Source of the DNA: JAUIAI01 sp041396685
Lineage (GTDB): Bacteria; Pseudomonadota; Gammaproteobacteria; Burkholderiales; Burkholderiaceae_E
DNA length: 64,000 nt
Assembly (NCBI GenBank): GCA_041396685.1
Contig: JAWKYD010000008.1
Coordinates: forward strand, 186,001 to 250,000
Direction of reading: 5' to 3'
The translations under genes and the position numbers were made by a program. Positions 35,763-44,981 of the stretch are shown here, piece by piece; within the stretch, counting starts at the first letter, position 1, and every line of letters starts with the position of its first letter. Below the pieces are notes generated by a model, which was not told the origin of the DNA, did not search any database, and worked only from the letters and a program-made list of their open reading frames with translations.

Positions 35763-36710
35763 TTAGCGTCGCTGGCCGCTGAGGCAGGTCCAGCCCTCGC
35801 GCGCGCGCCAGGCACTCATCGACAATTGCCGATAGCAGGCGGCGACCTCCTCGGCCTGATGATCGAGCAGGCCGGCGAGTACCAGCCAGCCGCCGGGGGC
35901 GACCAGCCGCTCGAGCAGGGGCGCCAGCACCTTCAAGGGGACGGCGAGGATGTTCGCGACCACGATGTCGGCGCACGCCGGGCGGGCGTCCGTGGGCCCC
36001 AGCCAGCGCGCCTGCACACCGTTGATCAGGGCGTTCCGGTCGGCGGCCACCAATGCCAGCGGATCGATGTCCAGGCCGGTTGCGCCGCCGGCGCCGAGTT
36101 GCATGGCCGCGATCGCCAGGATGCCCGAGCCGCAACCGTAGTCGATGACGTTCTGGCCCGGCCTCAGGTGTTCCTCGAGCCATTGCAGGCAGAGATGGGT
36201 GGTCGGATGGCTGCCGGTGCCGAAGGCCAGCCCGGGGTCGATGGTCAGTCGCAGGCGTCCCGCGGGTGCCGGACCGGCGTGCCACGACGGGCTGATCCAG
36301 AGACGCTCGCCGACCGCAAACGGTTCGAACTGGGCCTGGGTCAGGCGAACCCAGTCCTGATCGTGTACGGGGCGGCAGTCGCCGATCGCCGGCAGATCGA
36401 TGGCACAGGCCGCGCAGGCCGAGCGAAGCAGCTCGGCCACCTCGGCGTCGAGATCGGTCAGAATGGTCAGCCGGGAGCGCTGCCAGCCCAGGGGTGGCAA
36501 GGGCATGCCGGGTTCACCGAAGACCGGCTGCTCGTGCTCGGTATCGGCATCGGCGTCATCGACCTGCACGCTCAGCGCGCCGTGCTCGAGCAAGGCATCG
36601 CTGAGCCGGTCGGCATCGTCTTGCGAGACCTCGATCGAGGTCTCGAGCCAGCGTGGCGTGGGTTCGGACGGAGTGGGCGGACTGGCGTCGGGCGTCATTG
36701 CTCGAATCAT
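35763..36710 (-). CDS. prmA: Ribosomal protein L11 methyltransferase PrmA
   Basis: A 315-residue SAM-dependent enzyme that methylates L11. The N-terminal L11-recognition domain (about residues 20-95) is followed by a Rossmann methyltransferase domain with DPGLAFGTGSHPTT, the SAM-binding loop VIDYGCGSGILAIAA and the catalytic-site block VVANILAVPL. Both ATG codons near the 5' end (36710 and 36698) are possible. It follows accC by 57 bases in the order aroQ-accB-accC-prmA. Confidence 0.95.
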   Translation of the reverse strand: MIRAMTPDASPPTPSEPTPRWLETSIEVSQDDADRLSDALLEHGALSVQVDDADADTEHEQPVFGEPGMPLPPLGWQRSRLTILTDLDAEVAELLRSACAACAIDLPAIGDCRPVHDQDWVRLTQAQFEPFAVGERLWISPSWHAGPAPAGRLRLTIDPGLAFGTGSHPTTHLCLQWLEEHLRPGQNVIDYGCGSGILAIAAMQLGAGGATGLDIDPLALVAADRNALINGVQARWLGPTDARPACADIVVANILAVPLKVLAPLLERLVAPGGWLVLAGLLDHQAEEVAACYRQLSMSAWRAREGWTCLSGQRR

Positions 36711-36767
36711 CGCACGCGTTGGCGGTCACGCGTGCGCCGAAGCGCCCGCTCGACGAACGGCGGCTGG

Positions 36768-38129
36768 TCAGCGCGTCGGCGCCGGGGCGCGCTGGGCGAG
36801 CATCTCTTCGAGGTAGTGGATCGAGGTGCCACCGGTGGCGAAGCCCGGATCTGCCATCAGATGTCGGTGCAGCTCGATGTTGGTCTGGATGCCGTCGACG
36901 GCCATCTCCGACAGCGCGATCTTCATGCGCTCGATCGCCTGTTGACGGTGCTCGCCGAACGCGATGACCTTGCCGATCATGGAATCGTAGTAGGGCGGCA
37001 CCACGTAGCCGGCATAGACGTGGCTGTCGACCCGGATCCCCGGCCCGCCCGGCGAGTGCCAGGCGCTGATACGGCCGGGCGAGGGCGTGAACTTGAACGG
37101 ATCCTCTGCGTTGATGCGGCATTCGATCGCGTGACCGCGAATCAGCACATCGCGCTGGCGCAGGCGCAGTTTCTGATTGGCCGCGATCCGTATCTGCTCT
37201 TGAACGATGTCGACCCCGGTGACCAGCTCGGTGACCGGATGCTCGACCTGGACGCGCGTGTTCATCTCGATGAAATAGAACTCGCCGTTCTCGAACAGGA
37301 ACTCGAAAGTGCCGGCGCCGCGATAGCCGATCCGCCGGCAGGCGTCGGCGCAGCGGTCGCCGATGCGGTCGATCAGCTTGCGCGCGATGCCCGGCGCCGG
37401 CGCCTCTTCGATGACCTTCTGGTGGCGCCGCTGCATCGAGCAGTCGCGCTCGCCCAGGTGGATCGCGTTGCCGTGCTCGTCGGCCAGAACCTGGATCTCG
37501 ACGTGGCGCGGGTTCTGGAGGAACTTCTCCATGTAGACGGCGGCGTTGCCGAAGGCCGCCTCGGCCTCCGACTTGGTCATCGAGACCGCGTTGATCAGCG
37601 CGGCCTCCGAATGCACCACGCGCATGCCGCGCCCGCCACCGCCGCCGGACGCCTTGATGATGACGGGGTAGCCGACGCTGCGCGCGATGCGGATGATCTC
37701 CTGTGGGTCATCGGGCAGGGCGCCCTCGGAGCCCGGTACGACCGGCACCTTGGCGGCGCGCATCGCGTCCTTGGCCGAAACCTTGTCGCCCATCATGCGA
37801 ATGTTCTCGGGCCGTGGACCGATGAACACGAAACCACTGCGCTCGACCCGCTCCGCGAAATCGGCGTTCTCGGACAAAAAGCCGTAGCCCGGGTGGATCG
37901 CCGAGGTGTCCGTGACCTCGGCCGCACTGATGATCGCCGGGATGTTCAGATAGCTGTCGCGCGACGACGGCGGGCCGATGCAGACCGACTCGTCGGCCAG
38001 CTTCACGTACTTGGCCTCGGTGTCGGCCTGCGAATGCACCACGACTGTGCGTATGCCCAGTTCGCGGCAGGCGCGCTGGATGCGCAGCGCGATCTCGCCG
38101 CGATTCGCAATCAGGATCTTCTCGAACAT
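36768..38129 (-). CDS. accC: Acetyl-CoA carboxylase, biotin carboxylase subunit
   Basis: A 453-residue biotin carboxylase that carboxylates biotin on AccB with ATP and bicarbonate, the first step of fatty acid synthesis. MFEKILIANRGEIALRI opens the protein; the ATP-grasp lid is KASGGGGGRGMRVV, with later active-site blocks FIEMNTRVQVEHPVTE and AHAIECRINAED-like (RGHAIECRINAEDP). The ATG at 38129 lies 11 bases after the accB stop. The long upstream frame is a shadow of accB and is ignored. Confidence 0.97.
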   Translation of the reverse strand: MFEKILIANRGEIALRIQRACRELGIRTVVVHSQADTEAKYVKLADESVCIGPPSSRDSYLNIPAIISAAEVTDTSAIHPGYGFLSENADFAERVERSGFVFIGPRPENIRMMGDKVSAKDAMRAAKVPVVPGSEGALPDDPQEIIRIARSVGYPVIIKASGGGGGRGMRVVHSEAALINAVSMTKSEAEAAFGNAAVYMEKFLQNPRHVEIQVLADEHGNAIHLGERDCSMQRRHQKVIEEAPAPGIARKLIDRIGDRCADACRRIGYRGAGTFEFLFENGEFYFIEMNTRVQVEHPVTELVTGVDIVQEQIRIAANQKLRLRQRDVLIRGHAIECRINAEDPFKFTPSPGRISAWHSPGGPGIRVDSHVYAGYVVPPYYDSMIGKVIAFGEHRQQAIERMKIALSEMAVDGIQTNIELHRHLMADPGFATGGTSIHYLEEMLAQRAPAPTR

Positions 38130-38140
38130 GGCCGCGCCGG

Positions 38141-38593
38141 TCATTCGATCACGAACAGCGGTTGGCCGTACTCGACCGGTTGGCCGTTCTCGACCAGGAT
38201 CGCCGTGATGCGGCCGGATTTCTCGGCCTCGATCTCGTTGAGCAGTTTCATGGCTTCGATGATGCAGAGCGTATCGCCGTCGCTGACCTTGCTGCCGATC
38301 TCGACGAACGGATCCGACTGTGGATTGGGGGCGCGATAGAACGTGCCGACCATCGGCGACTTGACCGTGAAGCCGCTTGCCGGGGGAGGGGGGGCGTCGC
38401 CGCGGGGCTCGGCCGCGGGTGGTGGTGGCGCCGACAGCGTCGTGGCCGGGGCCGGTGCACTGACCATGTGGCCGGCGGGGACCGGGCCCTGCTTGACGAT
38501 GCGCACCCGGTCCTCGCCCTCGGTGATCTCGAGTTCGGAAATGCCGGACTCCGCGACCAGGTCGATGAGTGTCTTGAGTTTTCTGAGATCCAT
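38141..38593 (-). CDS. accB: Acetyl-CoA carboxylase, biotin carboxyl carrier protein
   Basis: A 150-residue BCCP. The N-terminal segment MDLRKLKTLIDLVAESGISE is typical; an alanine/proline-rich flexible linker covers about residues 45-75; the C-terminal biotinyl domain carries the biotinylation site CIIEAMKLLNEIEA. It swings biotin between AccC and the AccAD carboxyltransferase, whose genes are not in the window. It is 15 bases after aroQ. Confidence 0.97.
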   Translation of the reverse strand: MDLRKLKTLIDLVAESGISELEITEGEDRVRIVKQGPVPAGHMVSAPAPATTLSAPPPPAAEPRGDAPPPPASGFTVKSPMVGTFYRAPNPQSDPFVEIGSKVSDGDTLCIIEAMKLLNEIEAEKSGRITAILVENGQPVEYGQPLFVIE

Positions 38594-38608
38594 GGATCGT
38601 GTCTCCGA

Positions 38609-39070
38609 TCAGGCCGGCGGCCAGTCGCAACCCTGCAGGCTGGCGGCCGCCCACTGCAGGGCCAGCCGATAGCCGCGCGCGCCAAGGCCGACGATGCTGC
38701 CCACCGCCAGATCGCTGAAATACGACTGGTGTCGGAAGGCTTCGCGCCGGTGGATGTTGCTGAGATGAACTTCGATGAACGGGATGGCCACCCCGGCCAG
38801 GGCGTCGCGGATCGCGACACTGGTGTGCGTGTAGGCCGCCGGATTGATGATGATGAACGAGACCCCGTCGGCGCGCGCCGCCTGGATGCGATCCACCAGG
38901 GCGCCCTCGTGGTTCGACTGGAAGCTGTTCAGCGACAGGCCCAGCCCGGCGGCTTCCACCTGCAGCGCTTCGTCGATATCGGCCAGAGTGGTCCGGCCAT
39001 AGATGTCGGGTTCACGCGTACCGAGCAGGTTGAGGTTCGGGCCGTGCAGTGCCAGAACGGAGAAGGGCAT
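38609..39070 (-). CDS. aroQ: Type II 3-dehydroquinate dehydratase
   Basis: A 153-residue enzyme that converts 3-dehydroquinate to 3-dehydroshikimate in the shikimate pathway. Active-site motifs are present: LHGPNLNLLGTREPDIYG (Tyr as base), FQSNHEGALVDRI, IINPAAYTHTSVAIRDAL and EVHLSNIHRREAFRH. It assembles as a dodecamer in relatives. It leads the aroQ-accB-accC-prmA group. The pathway's AroE is encoded at 48582. Confidence 0.96.
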   Translation of the reverse strand: MPFSVLALHGPNLNLLGTREPDIYGRTTLADIDEALQVEAAGLGLSLNSFQSNHEGALVDRIQAARADGVSFIIINPAAYTHTSVAIRDALAGVAIPFIEVHLSNIHRREAFRHQSYFSDLAVGSIVGLGARGYRLALQWAAASLQGCDWPPA

Positions 39071-39233
39071 TTCTTTTCCACGTTTTGGCCGACGTTGTCG
39101 GCCGATCGTGGATTCTCAGCCGTGCGTGCGGGTCTGGCAAGCCTTTTTGCGCCGAAATCACAGGCAGTCGGAGTCGCCAAATGCTTCCAACGTCGGCTAA
39201 ATGCCGCAAAACCTTGGGTGCGTCCGCAGGCGC

Positions 39234-39782
39234 TCAGGAGCTGCCGGCAAGGGCGCGCTCGACCGCGCGGCGGAGTTCTTCGCGTGAGATGCGCCCCAGT
39301 TTGCGAGCGACTTCGCGACCTTGGCGGTCGTAGACCATCGTATACGGGAGCGCGCCCTGCTCGTTGCCGAAATCTCGAACGACTGCGAGGCCGGCCGCAT
39401 CCATCGCGAAAAGCGGGTAATTGACTTTTAACTTCTCGCTAAAAGCCGTTATTCTCTCGGAGGTGTCCAGGCCGAGCCCGAGCACCGTCACGCCCTGATC
39501 GCGATACTCTGCCTGAATGTCGTCGATCTCGGGCATTTCCTGCACACATGGTGGGCACCAGGTGGCCCAGAAATTGAGCACCAGCACGCGGCCGCGATAG
39601 ACCGACATGTCGACAGGTTGGCCGGTCGCGTCGGGTACCTGCTGCCCCAGCAGATGATCCAACGGCACGGCCGCGCCGGTTGCGGGCGTCTGCCGATGCA
39701 GCAGGCCGACGCCGGCGCCGATCGCCAGCGCCACGATGGCCGCGCCGCCGGTCGTCAGCCAGGCCCTGAGCCCCGGTTTCAT
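39234..39782 (-). CDS. TlpA-like membrane-anchored thioredoxin
   Basis: A 182-residue periplasmic thiol-disulfide protein. Residues about 7-28 form an uncleaved signal anchor; the AhpC/TSA-like redoxin domain follows with the redox site FWATWCPPCVQEMPEI and the cis-proline region GALPYTMVYDRQG. The WCPPC centre is typical of TlpA/ResA proteins that reduce apocytochrome c or copper-binding cysteines. Its start overlaps the end of the upstream 201-residue gene by four bases. Confidence 0.9.
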   Translation of the reverse strand: MKPGLRAWLTTGGAAIVALAIGAGVGLLHRQTPATGAAVPLDHLLGQQVPDATGQPVDMSVYRGRVLVLNFWATWCPPCVQEMPEIDDIQAEYRDQGVTVLGLGLDTSERITAFSEKLKVNYPLFAMDAAGLAVVRDFGNEQGALPYTMVYDRQGREVARKLGRISREELRRAVERALAGSS

Positions 39783-40384
39783 GCGCGCAGGAGTTCGGCC
39801 ACTGCCTGGCGCGAGCCGCGCTCGGGCGCGCGCGGACCACGGCGGGGCGCCGAGCGCAGCTCGCGCCGGTCGTAGGTGGCCACCAATACGGGTTCGTCGC
39901 GCCAATAGAACGCGAGGGCCTCCGCCTCGCCACGGCCGCTCAGATGCGGAACGGAAACGGCGTCGTAGCGAATGTTCCGGTTGAGCAGATCGATGGCCAG
40001 ATCCTTGGCGCTGTCGGAGAAGACCTGCAGGTGGATCGGCGCGTGCTCGGCCACGATTCCTTTCCACACCGCGCCGGTCAGCATCGGGTCGTGCTCGGCG
40101 AGCATCTCCATGAGCTCGAGCGCGACCTCGCGCCGACGTCGCACGCGTGCTTCGTGTTCGTCATCGAACAACTGCAGGTGCGCGAGCAGCGCGACATCGA
40201 TGTCGTCGTTGTCGGGCAGCGACTGGCGCGAGGCCCTGGCGCCGACCGCCTGCGCAGCCTTGATCTTGGCGCTCGCGTAGTCGAGCGCGTGATCGGCGAT
40301 CAGGCGGGCCGCGGCGGCCGCGATTTCGTCTCGCAGGCCGTGCGACTCCCACATGTCGATGGGGTGGTTCGGGCCAGTGGACAT
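39779..40384 (-). CDS. Conserved protein of unknown function upstream of tlpA
   Basis: A 201-residue soluble protein with no signal peptide or membrane helix. It begins MSTGPNHPIDMWESHGLRDE and contains an alanine-rich helical N-terminal part (about residues 18-75), a middle region (HDPMLTGAVWKGIVAEHAPIH, split here only to name it) resembling nucleotidyltransferase-like proteins, and VFSDSAKDLAIDLLNRNIRYD. I recall related genes next to tlpA and mpl in Burkholderiales but know no function. It is translationally coupled to tlpA (ATGA overlap) and divergent from mpl. Confidence 0.75.
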   Translation of the reverse strand: MSTGPNHPIDMWESHGLRDEIAAAAARLIADHALDYASAKIKAAQAVGARASRQSLPDNDDIDVALLAHLQLFDDEHEARVRRRREVALELMEMLAEHDPMLTGAVWKGIVAEHAPIHLQVFSDSAKDLAIDLLNRNIRYDAVSVPHLSGRGEAEALAFYWRDEPVLVATYDRRELRSAPRRGPRAPERGSRQAVAELLRA

Positions 40385-40615
40385 GACGGACCGGGTGGAA
40401 CCCCGCGTGGATGGAGAACATGCCATGTTACCCGTTGGTCGGCGGCCACGCAGGCGGTCGTGCGGGTCAGGCAAAATGGCTCCCCGATCCGCGTGCTCCG
40501 TGCACCGTCCGCGCGGCGCCAGTGGCGCGGCCGGTGTCCGCCCCCGACCGGACGATTCCTGACTTGGCGTCCCGACGGGCTCGGCGCGGCGCCCCTGCGA
40601 CGAGCGTGATCCACT

Positions 40616-41992
40616 TTGGCAAGAATTCACATCCTCGGGATCTGCGGCACCTTCATGGGCGGCGTGGCCGCCATCGCGCGTGAGGCCGGCCATCAGGTGA
40701 CCGGCTGTGATACCAACGTGTATCCACCGATGTCGGACCAGTTACGCGCGCTGGGCATCGATCTGATCGAGGGTTTCGGTGCCGACCAGCTGGCGCTCGC
40801 GCCCGACGTCTGGATCGTGGGCAACGTGGTCAGCCGTGGCAACCCGCTGATGGAGGCGATCCTGGACGCCGGCTTGCCCTATGTGTCGGGGCCGCAGTGG
40901 CTGGCCGAGCAGGTGCTTGCCGGTCGGCACGTGCTGGCCGTGGCCGGCACCCACGGCAAGACGACCACCACCTCCATGCTCGTGCATCTGCTCGACGAGG
41001 CAGGTCTGGCACCCGGCTATCTGATCGGAGGCGTGCCCGGCGACGGACGGCCGTCGGCGCGACTGGGCGCGGGGCCGCGCTCGCCGTTCGTGATCGAGGC
41101 GGACGAATACGACACGGCGTTCTTCGACAAACGCTCGAAATTCGTCCACTACCGGCCGCGCACCGCGATTCTGAACAACCTCGAGTTCGACCACGCCGAC
41201 ATCTTCGCCGACCTCGGCCAGATCCAGACCCAGTTTCATCATCTGGTGCGCATGATTCCGCGCTCGGGCCTGATCGTGCGCCCGCGCGCAAGCGCCGAGC
41301 TCGACCAGGTCCTGGCCAAGGGGTGTTGGACGCCTGTGTGCACCTTTGGAGAGCAGGCCGATTGGTCGGCCCGGCTGGACGGGGACGGCTCGTTCGAAGT
41401 GGTCGCCCATGGCGATGTGCGCGGCCGGGCCCGGCTGTCGCTACCCGGCGCCCACAATCGTGCCAACGCCCTGGCGGCCATGGCGGCCGCGCAGGCCGTA
41501 GGCGTGCGCCCGGAACAGGCCGTCGATGCGATCGGGCGTTTCGCCGGCGTGCGGCGGCGGCTCGAGGTGCGTGGTCGCGAGGCCGGTGTCACCGTCATCG
41601 ACGACTTCGCGCATCATCCCAGCGCGATGCGTGCCAGCCTTTCTGCGCTGCGCGAGACCGACGCGCAAGGCCGCATCATCGCGGTGTTCGAGCCCCGCTC
41701 GAACACCATGCGCGCCGGCGTGCTGAACGGGGATCTGGCGGCCTCGCTGACGCAGGCCGACATCGTCCTGTGCCTCGCCCAGGGGCTGGGCTGGCAGCCC
41801 GAGCCTGTGCTGGCGCCGCTGCGCGCGCACGCCGAACTGGTCATCGCGGCCGATCTCGACGCCTTGGTGACGGCCGCGCTCGAGCGGGCGCGGTCCGGCG
41901 ACCGCGTGCTCGTGATGAGTAACGGCGGTTTCGGCGGCGTGCACGACAAGCTCCTGAACGGTCTGCGTGCACGCGCCGCAGGCACGGACTGA
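40616..41992 (+). CDS. mpl: UDP-MurNAc:L-Ala-gamma-D-Glu-meso-DAP ligase Mpl
   Basis: A 458-residue Mur-family ligase that attaches recycled tripeptide to UDP-MurNAc. The N-terminal block HILGICGTFMGGVAAIARE is the Mpl variant of the Mur UDP-binding loop; the ATP loop is AGTHGKTTTTSML; central-domain motifs are IEADEYDTAFFDKRSKF and NLEFDHADIF; the C-terminal domain has VIDDFAHHPSA and EPRSNTMR. All are typical of Mpl rather than MurC. The start is TTG at 40616. It complements AmpD at 22122 in murein recycling. Confidence 0.95.
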   Translation: MARIHILGICGTFMGGVAAIAREAGHQVTGCDTNVYPPMSDQLRALGIDLIEGFGADQLALAPDVWIVGNVVSRGNPLMEAILDAGLPYVSGPQWLAEQVLAGRHVLAVAGTHGKTTTTSMLVHLLDEAGLAPGYLIGGVPGDGRPSARLGAGPRSPFVIEADEYDTAFFDKRSKFVHYRPRTAILNNLEFDHADIFADLGQIQTQFHHLVRMIPRSGLIVRPRASAELDQVLAKGCWTPVCTFGEQADWSARLDGDGSFEVVAHGDVRGRARLSLPGAHNRANALAAMAAAQAVGVRPEQAVDAIGRFAGVRRRLEVRGREAGVTVIDDFAHHPSAMRASLSALRETDAQGRIIAVFEPRSNTMRAGVLNGDLAASLTQADIVLCLAQGLGWQPEPVLAPLRAHAELVIAADLDALVTAALERARSGDRVLVMSNGGFGGVHDKLLNGLRARAAGTD

Positions 41993-42012
41993 GACGACCT
42001 GAGGGGCGCGGT

Positions 42013-44355
42013 ATGGCGACCAAGCGCGACAAGCATCCGCATCTGAAGACCTATCCGGACGGCACGCCGTTCACGGGTCGGGTCGGGCCCACGCTCGAGG
42101 CGTCCGAGGCAGCCTGGCCGGTCAAGGAGAACGCGCCGGCCGACGCGCCGAACGTGCTGTTCATCGTGCTCGACGATCTCGGCTACGCCCAGCTCGGCTG
42201 CTACGGTGGCCTCGGTGATCGCATTCGCACACCGCACATCGATGCGCTGGCCGCACGGGGTCTGCGCTACCGCGACTTCCACACCACCGCCCTGTGCTCG
42301 CCCACCCGGGGCGCGCTGCTCACCGGACGAAACCAGCACAGTCTGGGCCTGGGCATCATCGTCGAGCGCGCGACCGGCTTTCCCGGCTACAACGCCCGTG
42401 TGCCGAAGGACTGCGCCATGCTGCCGCGCGTGTTGGGCGCGAACGGTTACGGCAGTTATTGCGTCGGCAAGTGGCATCTGACGCCCGACGAGCACAACGG
42501 GCCCACCGGTCCGTTCGATCGCTGGCCGCTGGGTCAGGGCTTCGATCGCTTCTACGGATTCCTGCCGGGCGAGACCGATCAGTGGCATCCGGATCTGTGG
42601 GAGGACAACCACCGCACGGATCCCCCGCCGAGTCCCGAATACCACCTGAGCGAAGATCTCGCCGATCGCGCGATCCAGTGGCTGACCGAGCACTGGGCGG
42701 TCGACGAGGACCGCCCGTTCTTCATGCACTTCGCGACCGGTGCACCGCATGCGCCACACCATGCGCCGCGCGCGTGCATCGAAGCCTACCGCGGTGTGTT
42801 CGACGACGGCTGGGACGTGATTCGCGCGCAGACCTTCGAGCGTCAGCTCGCGCTCGGCGTGGTGCCGCCTGGCACGGAGCTGCCGGCGCGCAATCGTGGC
42901 GTGCCCGCGTGGGACTCGCTCGGTGAACAGGAGCGCGAGCTGTTCTGCCGCCAGATGGAGGTGTACGCGGCTTTCGTCACCCATACCGACGCCCAAGTCG
43001 GGCGGCTGATTGCGCACCTCGAGGAATCCGGCCAGTTCGAGAACACGCTGATTTTCCTGCTCAGCGACAACGGCGCCTCGGCCGAAGGCGGGCGCAACGG
43101 TCTGCTCACCGAGATCAGCTATTTCAATGGCTTGCAGGATTCGATCGCCGAGATGCACAAGCGGCTGGACGAGTGGGGCGGGCCCTCGACCTATCCTCAC
43201 TATGCAGCCGGCTGGGCGTGGTTGGGCAACACACCGCAACGCTGGTACAAGGCCTTCGTTCACGAAGGCGGCACGCGTGACCCGCTGATCGTGAGCTGGC
43301 CGGCCCGCATCCGCGACCCGGGCGCCGTGCGCGGGCAGTTCCACCACGTCGTCGACATCGCCCAGACGGTGTTCCAGGTCACGGGCATCGACCCGCCACC
43401 GACCGTCGACGGCGTTCCTCAGCGTCCGCACGAGGGCACGCCGCTCGACTACACCTTCGACGATGGCGGCGCTCCGACCCGCAAACGGCGACAGTATTTC
43501 GAGATGTTCGCGCACCGCGCGATCTGGGCCGATGGCTGGAAGGCGGTCACCCTGCATCCGTCGGCCGGCGCGTTGCGCCGCATCGGTGATGCCTCGATGA
43601 CCGCGGTCAGCGGCCGCTTCGACGAGGACGTCTGGGAGCTCTACCATCTCGACGAGGATTTCGCCGAGGCGCGCGACCTGGCCGGGCGTCATCCCGGGAA
43701 GCTCGCCGAGCTGCAGCGGCTCTGGCACGAGGACGCCGAACGTTTCCAGGTGTTCCCGCTCGACGACCGCATGACCGAGCGGATGAGCATGCCCCGCCCG
43801 CGGGTCGTCAAGCGCAAGGCCGTCCATGTCTGGCGTTCGCCGATGCGCCTGGTGCGTTCGGTATCGCCGAGCGTGGTCGATCGCGCGCATCGCTTCGTGG
43901 CCCGGATCGACGGTGGCCAAGCGCCGCGCGGCGTGATCGTTTCCAATGGCGGCCTCAACGGCGGCTACAGTCTGTTCGTCCACGAAGCCCGTCTGCACTA
44001 CGTCTCGAACTTCCTGGGCAAGGAACACTTCGTGCTTCGTGCGGACCAAGCACTGCCCAAGGGAGAGGTCGTCGTCGAACTCGATTGGCTTCGCAGCGCG
44101 CGCTTCGCCGGCCAGGCGGTCCTGCGCCAGAACGGCGTCGAAGTCGGCCGCCTGGAGATTCCGCGCACCAATCCGGTCTTCTACGCGGTCAACGAAGGCC
44201 TCGAGATCGGCAGCGACAGCGGCGTGGCGGTCTGGCCCGGCTACGACGCGCCGTTCGTGTTCAGCGGCCGCATCATCGAGGTGAGCCTCGATCTGCGCGG
44301 TCCCGAACACGTCGATGCCGCCGCCGAGGCACGCGCCGCCAACTATCGTCAATAG
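42013..44355 (+). CDS. Arylsulfatase, formylglycine type
   Basis: A 780-residue type I sulfatase. The metal ligands are in LFIVLDDLGYAQLG, and the formylglycine motif is TALCSPTRGALLTGRN, with a Cys to be converted to formylglycine. Other blocks are YCVGKWHL, MHFATGAPHAPHH and FLLSDNGAS. The large size and the C-terminal beta-rich extension (about residues 560-780) resemble the group including the Pseudomonas arylsulfatase. There is no signal peptide, so action in the cytoplasm is likely. The gene follows mpl by 20 bases and precedes a YqiA-like esterase. No formylglycine-generating enzyme is in the window. The substrate is not known. Confidence 0.9.
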   Translation: MATKRDKHPHLKTYPDGTPFTGRVGPTLEASEAAWPVKENAPADAPNVLFIVLDDLGYAQLGCYGGLGDRIRTPHIDALAARGLRYRDFHTTALCSPTRGALLTGRNQHSLGLGIIVERATGFPGYNARVPKDCAMLPRVLGANGYGSYCVGKWHLTPDEHNGPTGPFDRWPLGQGFDRFYGFLPGETDQWHPDLWEDNHRTDPPPSPEYHLSEDLADRAIQWLTEHWAVDEDRPFFMHFATGAPHAPHHAPRACIEAYRGVFDDGWDVIRAQTFERQLALGVVPPGTELPARNRGVPAWDSLGEQERELFCRQMEVYAAFVTHTDAQVGRLIAHLEESGQFENTLIFLLSDNGASAEGGRNGLLTEISYFNGLQDSIAEMHKRLDEWGGPSTYPHYAAGWAWLGNTPQRWYKAFVHEGGTRDPLIVSWPARIRDPGAVRGQFHHVVDIAQTVFQVTGIDPPPTVDGVPQRPHEGTPLDYTFDDGGAPTRKRRQYFEMFAHRAIWADGWKAVTLHPSAGALRRIGDASMTAVSGRFDEDVWELYHLDEDFAEARDLAGRHPGKLAELQRLWHEDAERFQVFPLDDRMTERMSMPRPRVVKRKAVHVWRSPMRLVRSVSPSVVDRAHRFVARIDGGQAPRGVIVSNGGLNGGYSLFVHEARLHYVSNFLGKEHFVLRADQALPKGEVVVELDWLRSARFAGQAVLRQNGVEVGRLEIPRTNPVFYAVNEGLEIGSDSGVAVWPGYDAPFVFSGRIIEVSLDLRGPEHVDAAAEARAANYRQ

Positions 44356-44366
44356 GGGCCGAACGC

Positions 44367-44945
44367 TTGATCGTCTATCTGCACGGATTTCGCTCGTCGC
44401 CACAATCGTTCAAGGCCCGCATGCTGGCCGAGCGCATGGCGCTGGCCGGGCTCGCGGGCTCGTTCGTCTGCCCGCAACTGCCGGTTTCCCCGCGCGACGC
44501 GATCGCCGCGATCCGCGAACTGCACCCGTTGACGCCCAGCGTGACGCTGGTGGGAAGTTCGCTGGGTGGTTTCTATGCGACCTACCTCGCCGAGCGCTTC
44601 GGTTGTCGGGCCGTGCTACTGAATCCGGCGATCCAGCCGGCGCGCGACCTGGCCGCCTACGTCGGTGACCTGCGTACCTACCATGACGACCAGCCGATGG
44701 TGTTCCGGCCGCAGTATCTGGACGAGCTCAGGGATCTCGAGGTTCTGCCGCTGACCCATCACGAGCGCTATCTGCTGATCGCGGCCAAGGGTGACGAACT
44801 GATCGACTGGCGCGACATGGTCGCCCGCTATCGGCCGGCGCGCATGCATGTGCACGAGGGCGGTGATCATGCGTTGTCGGATTTCGACCTGTACATCGAC
44901 GATGTGCTGCGCTTTGCGGGCCACCCGGCCGCCGCCCGGCGCTGA
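44367..44945 (+). CDS. YqiA-like alpha/beta hydrolase (esterase)
   Basis: A 192-residue alpha/beta hydrolase of the UPF0227/YqiA family. It begins IVYLHGFRSSPQSFKA; the nucleophile elbow is LVGSSLGGFYATYL with the catalytic Ser, and the catalytic His is in EGGDHALSDF. It is expected to cleave short-chain esters in the cytoplasm; natural substrate unknown. TTG at 44367 is the likely start, 11 bases after the sulfatase stop, as the earlier part of the frame lies within the sulfatase gene. Confidence 0.85.
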   Translation: MIVYLHGFRSSPQSFKARMLAERMALAGLAGSFVCPQLPVSPRDAIAAIRELHPLTPSVTLVGSSLGGFYATYLAERFGCRAVLLNPAIQPARDLAAYVGDLRTYHDDQPMVFRPQYLDELRDLEVLPLTHHERYLLIAAKGDELIDWRDMVARYRPARMHVHEGGDHALSDFDLYIDDVLRFAGHPAAARR

Positions 44946-44981
44946 CCGGCCGTTGCCACGCTCCGTATCGAGAGAGATTCC

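Noticed and set aside
35826..38339. 837-codon plus-strand open frame opposite prmA/accC
   Set aside because: Shadow of two clear housekeeping genes on the other strand.
41614..44403. 929-codon minus-strand open frame opposite mpl and the sulfatase
   Set aside because: Shadow frame spanning two real genes; no domain similarity.
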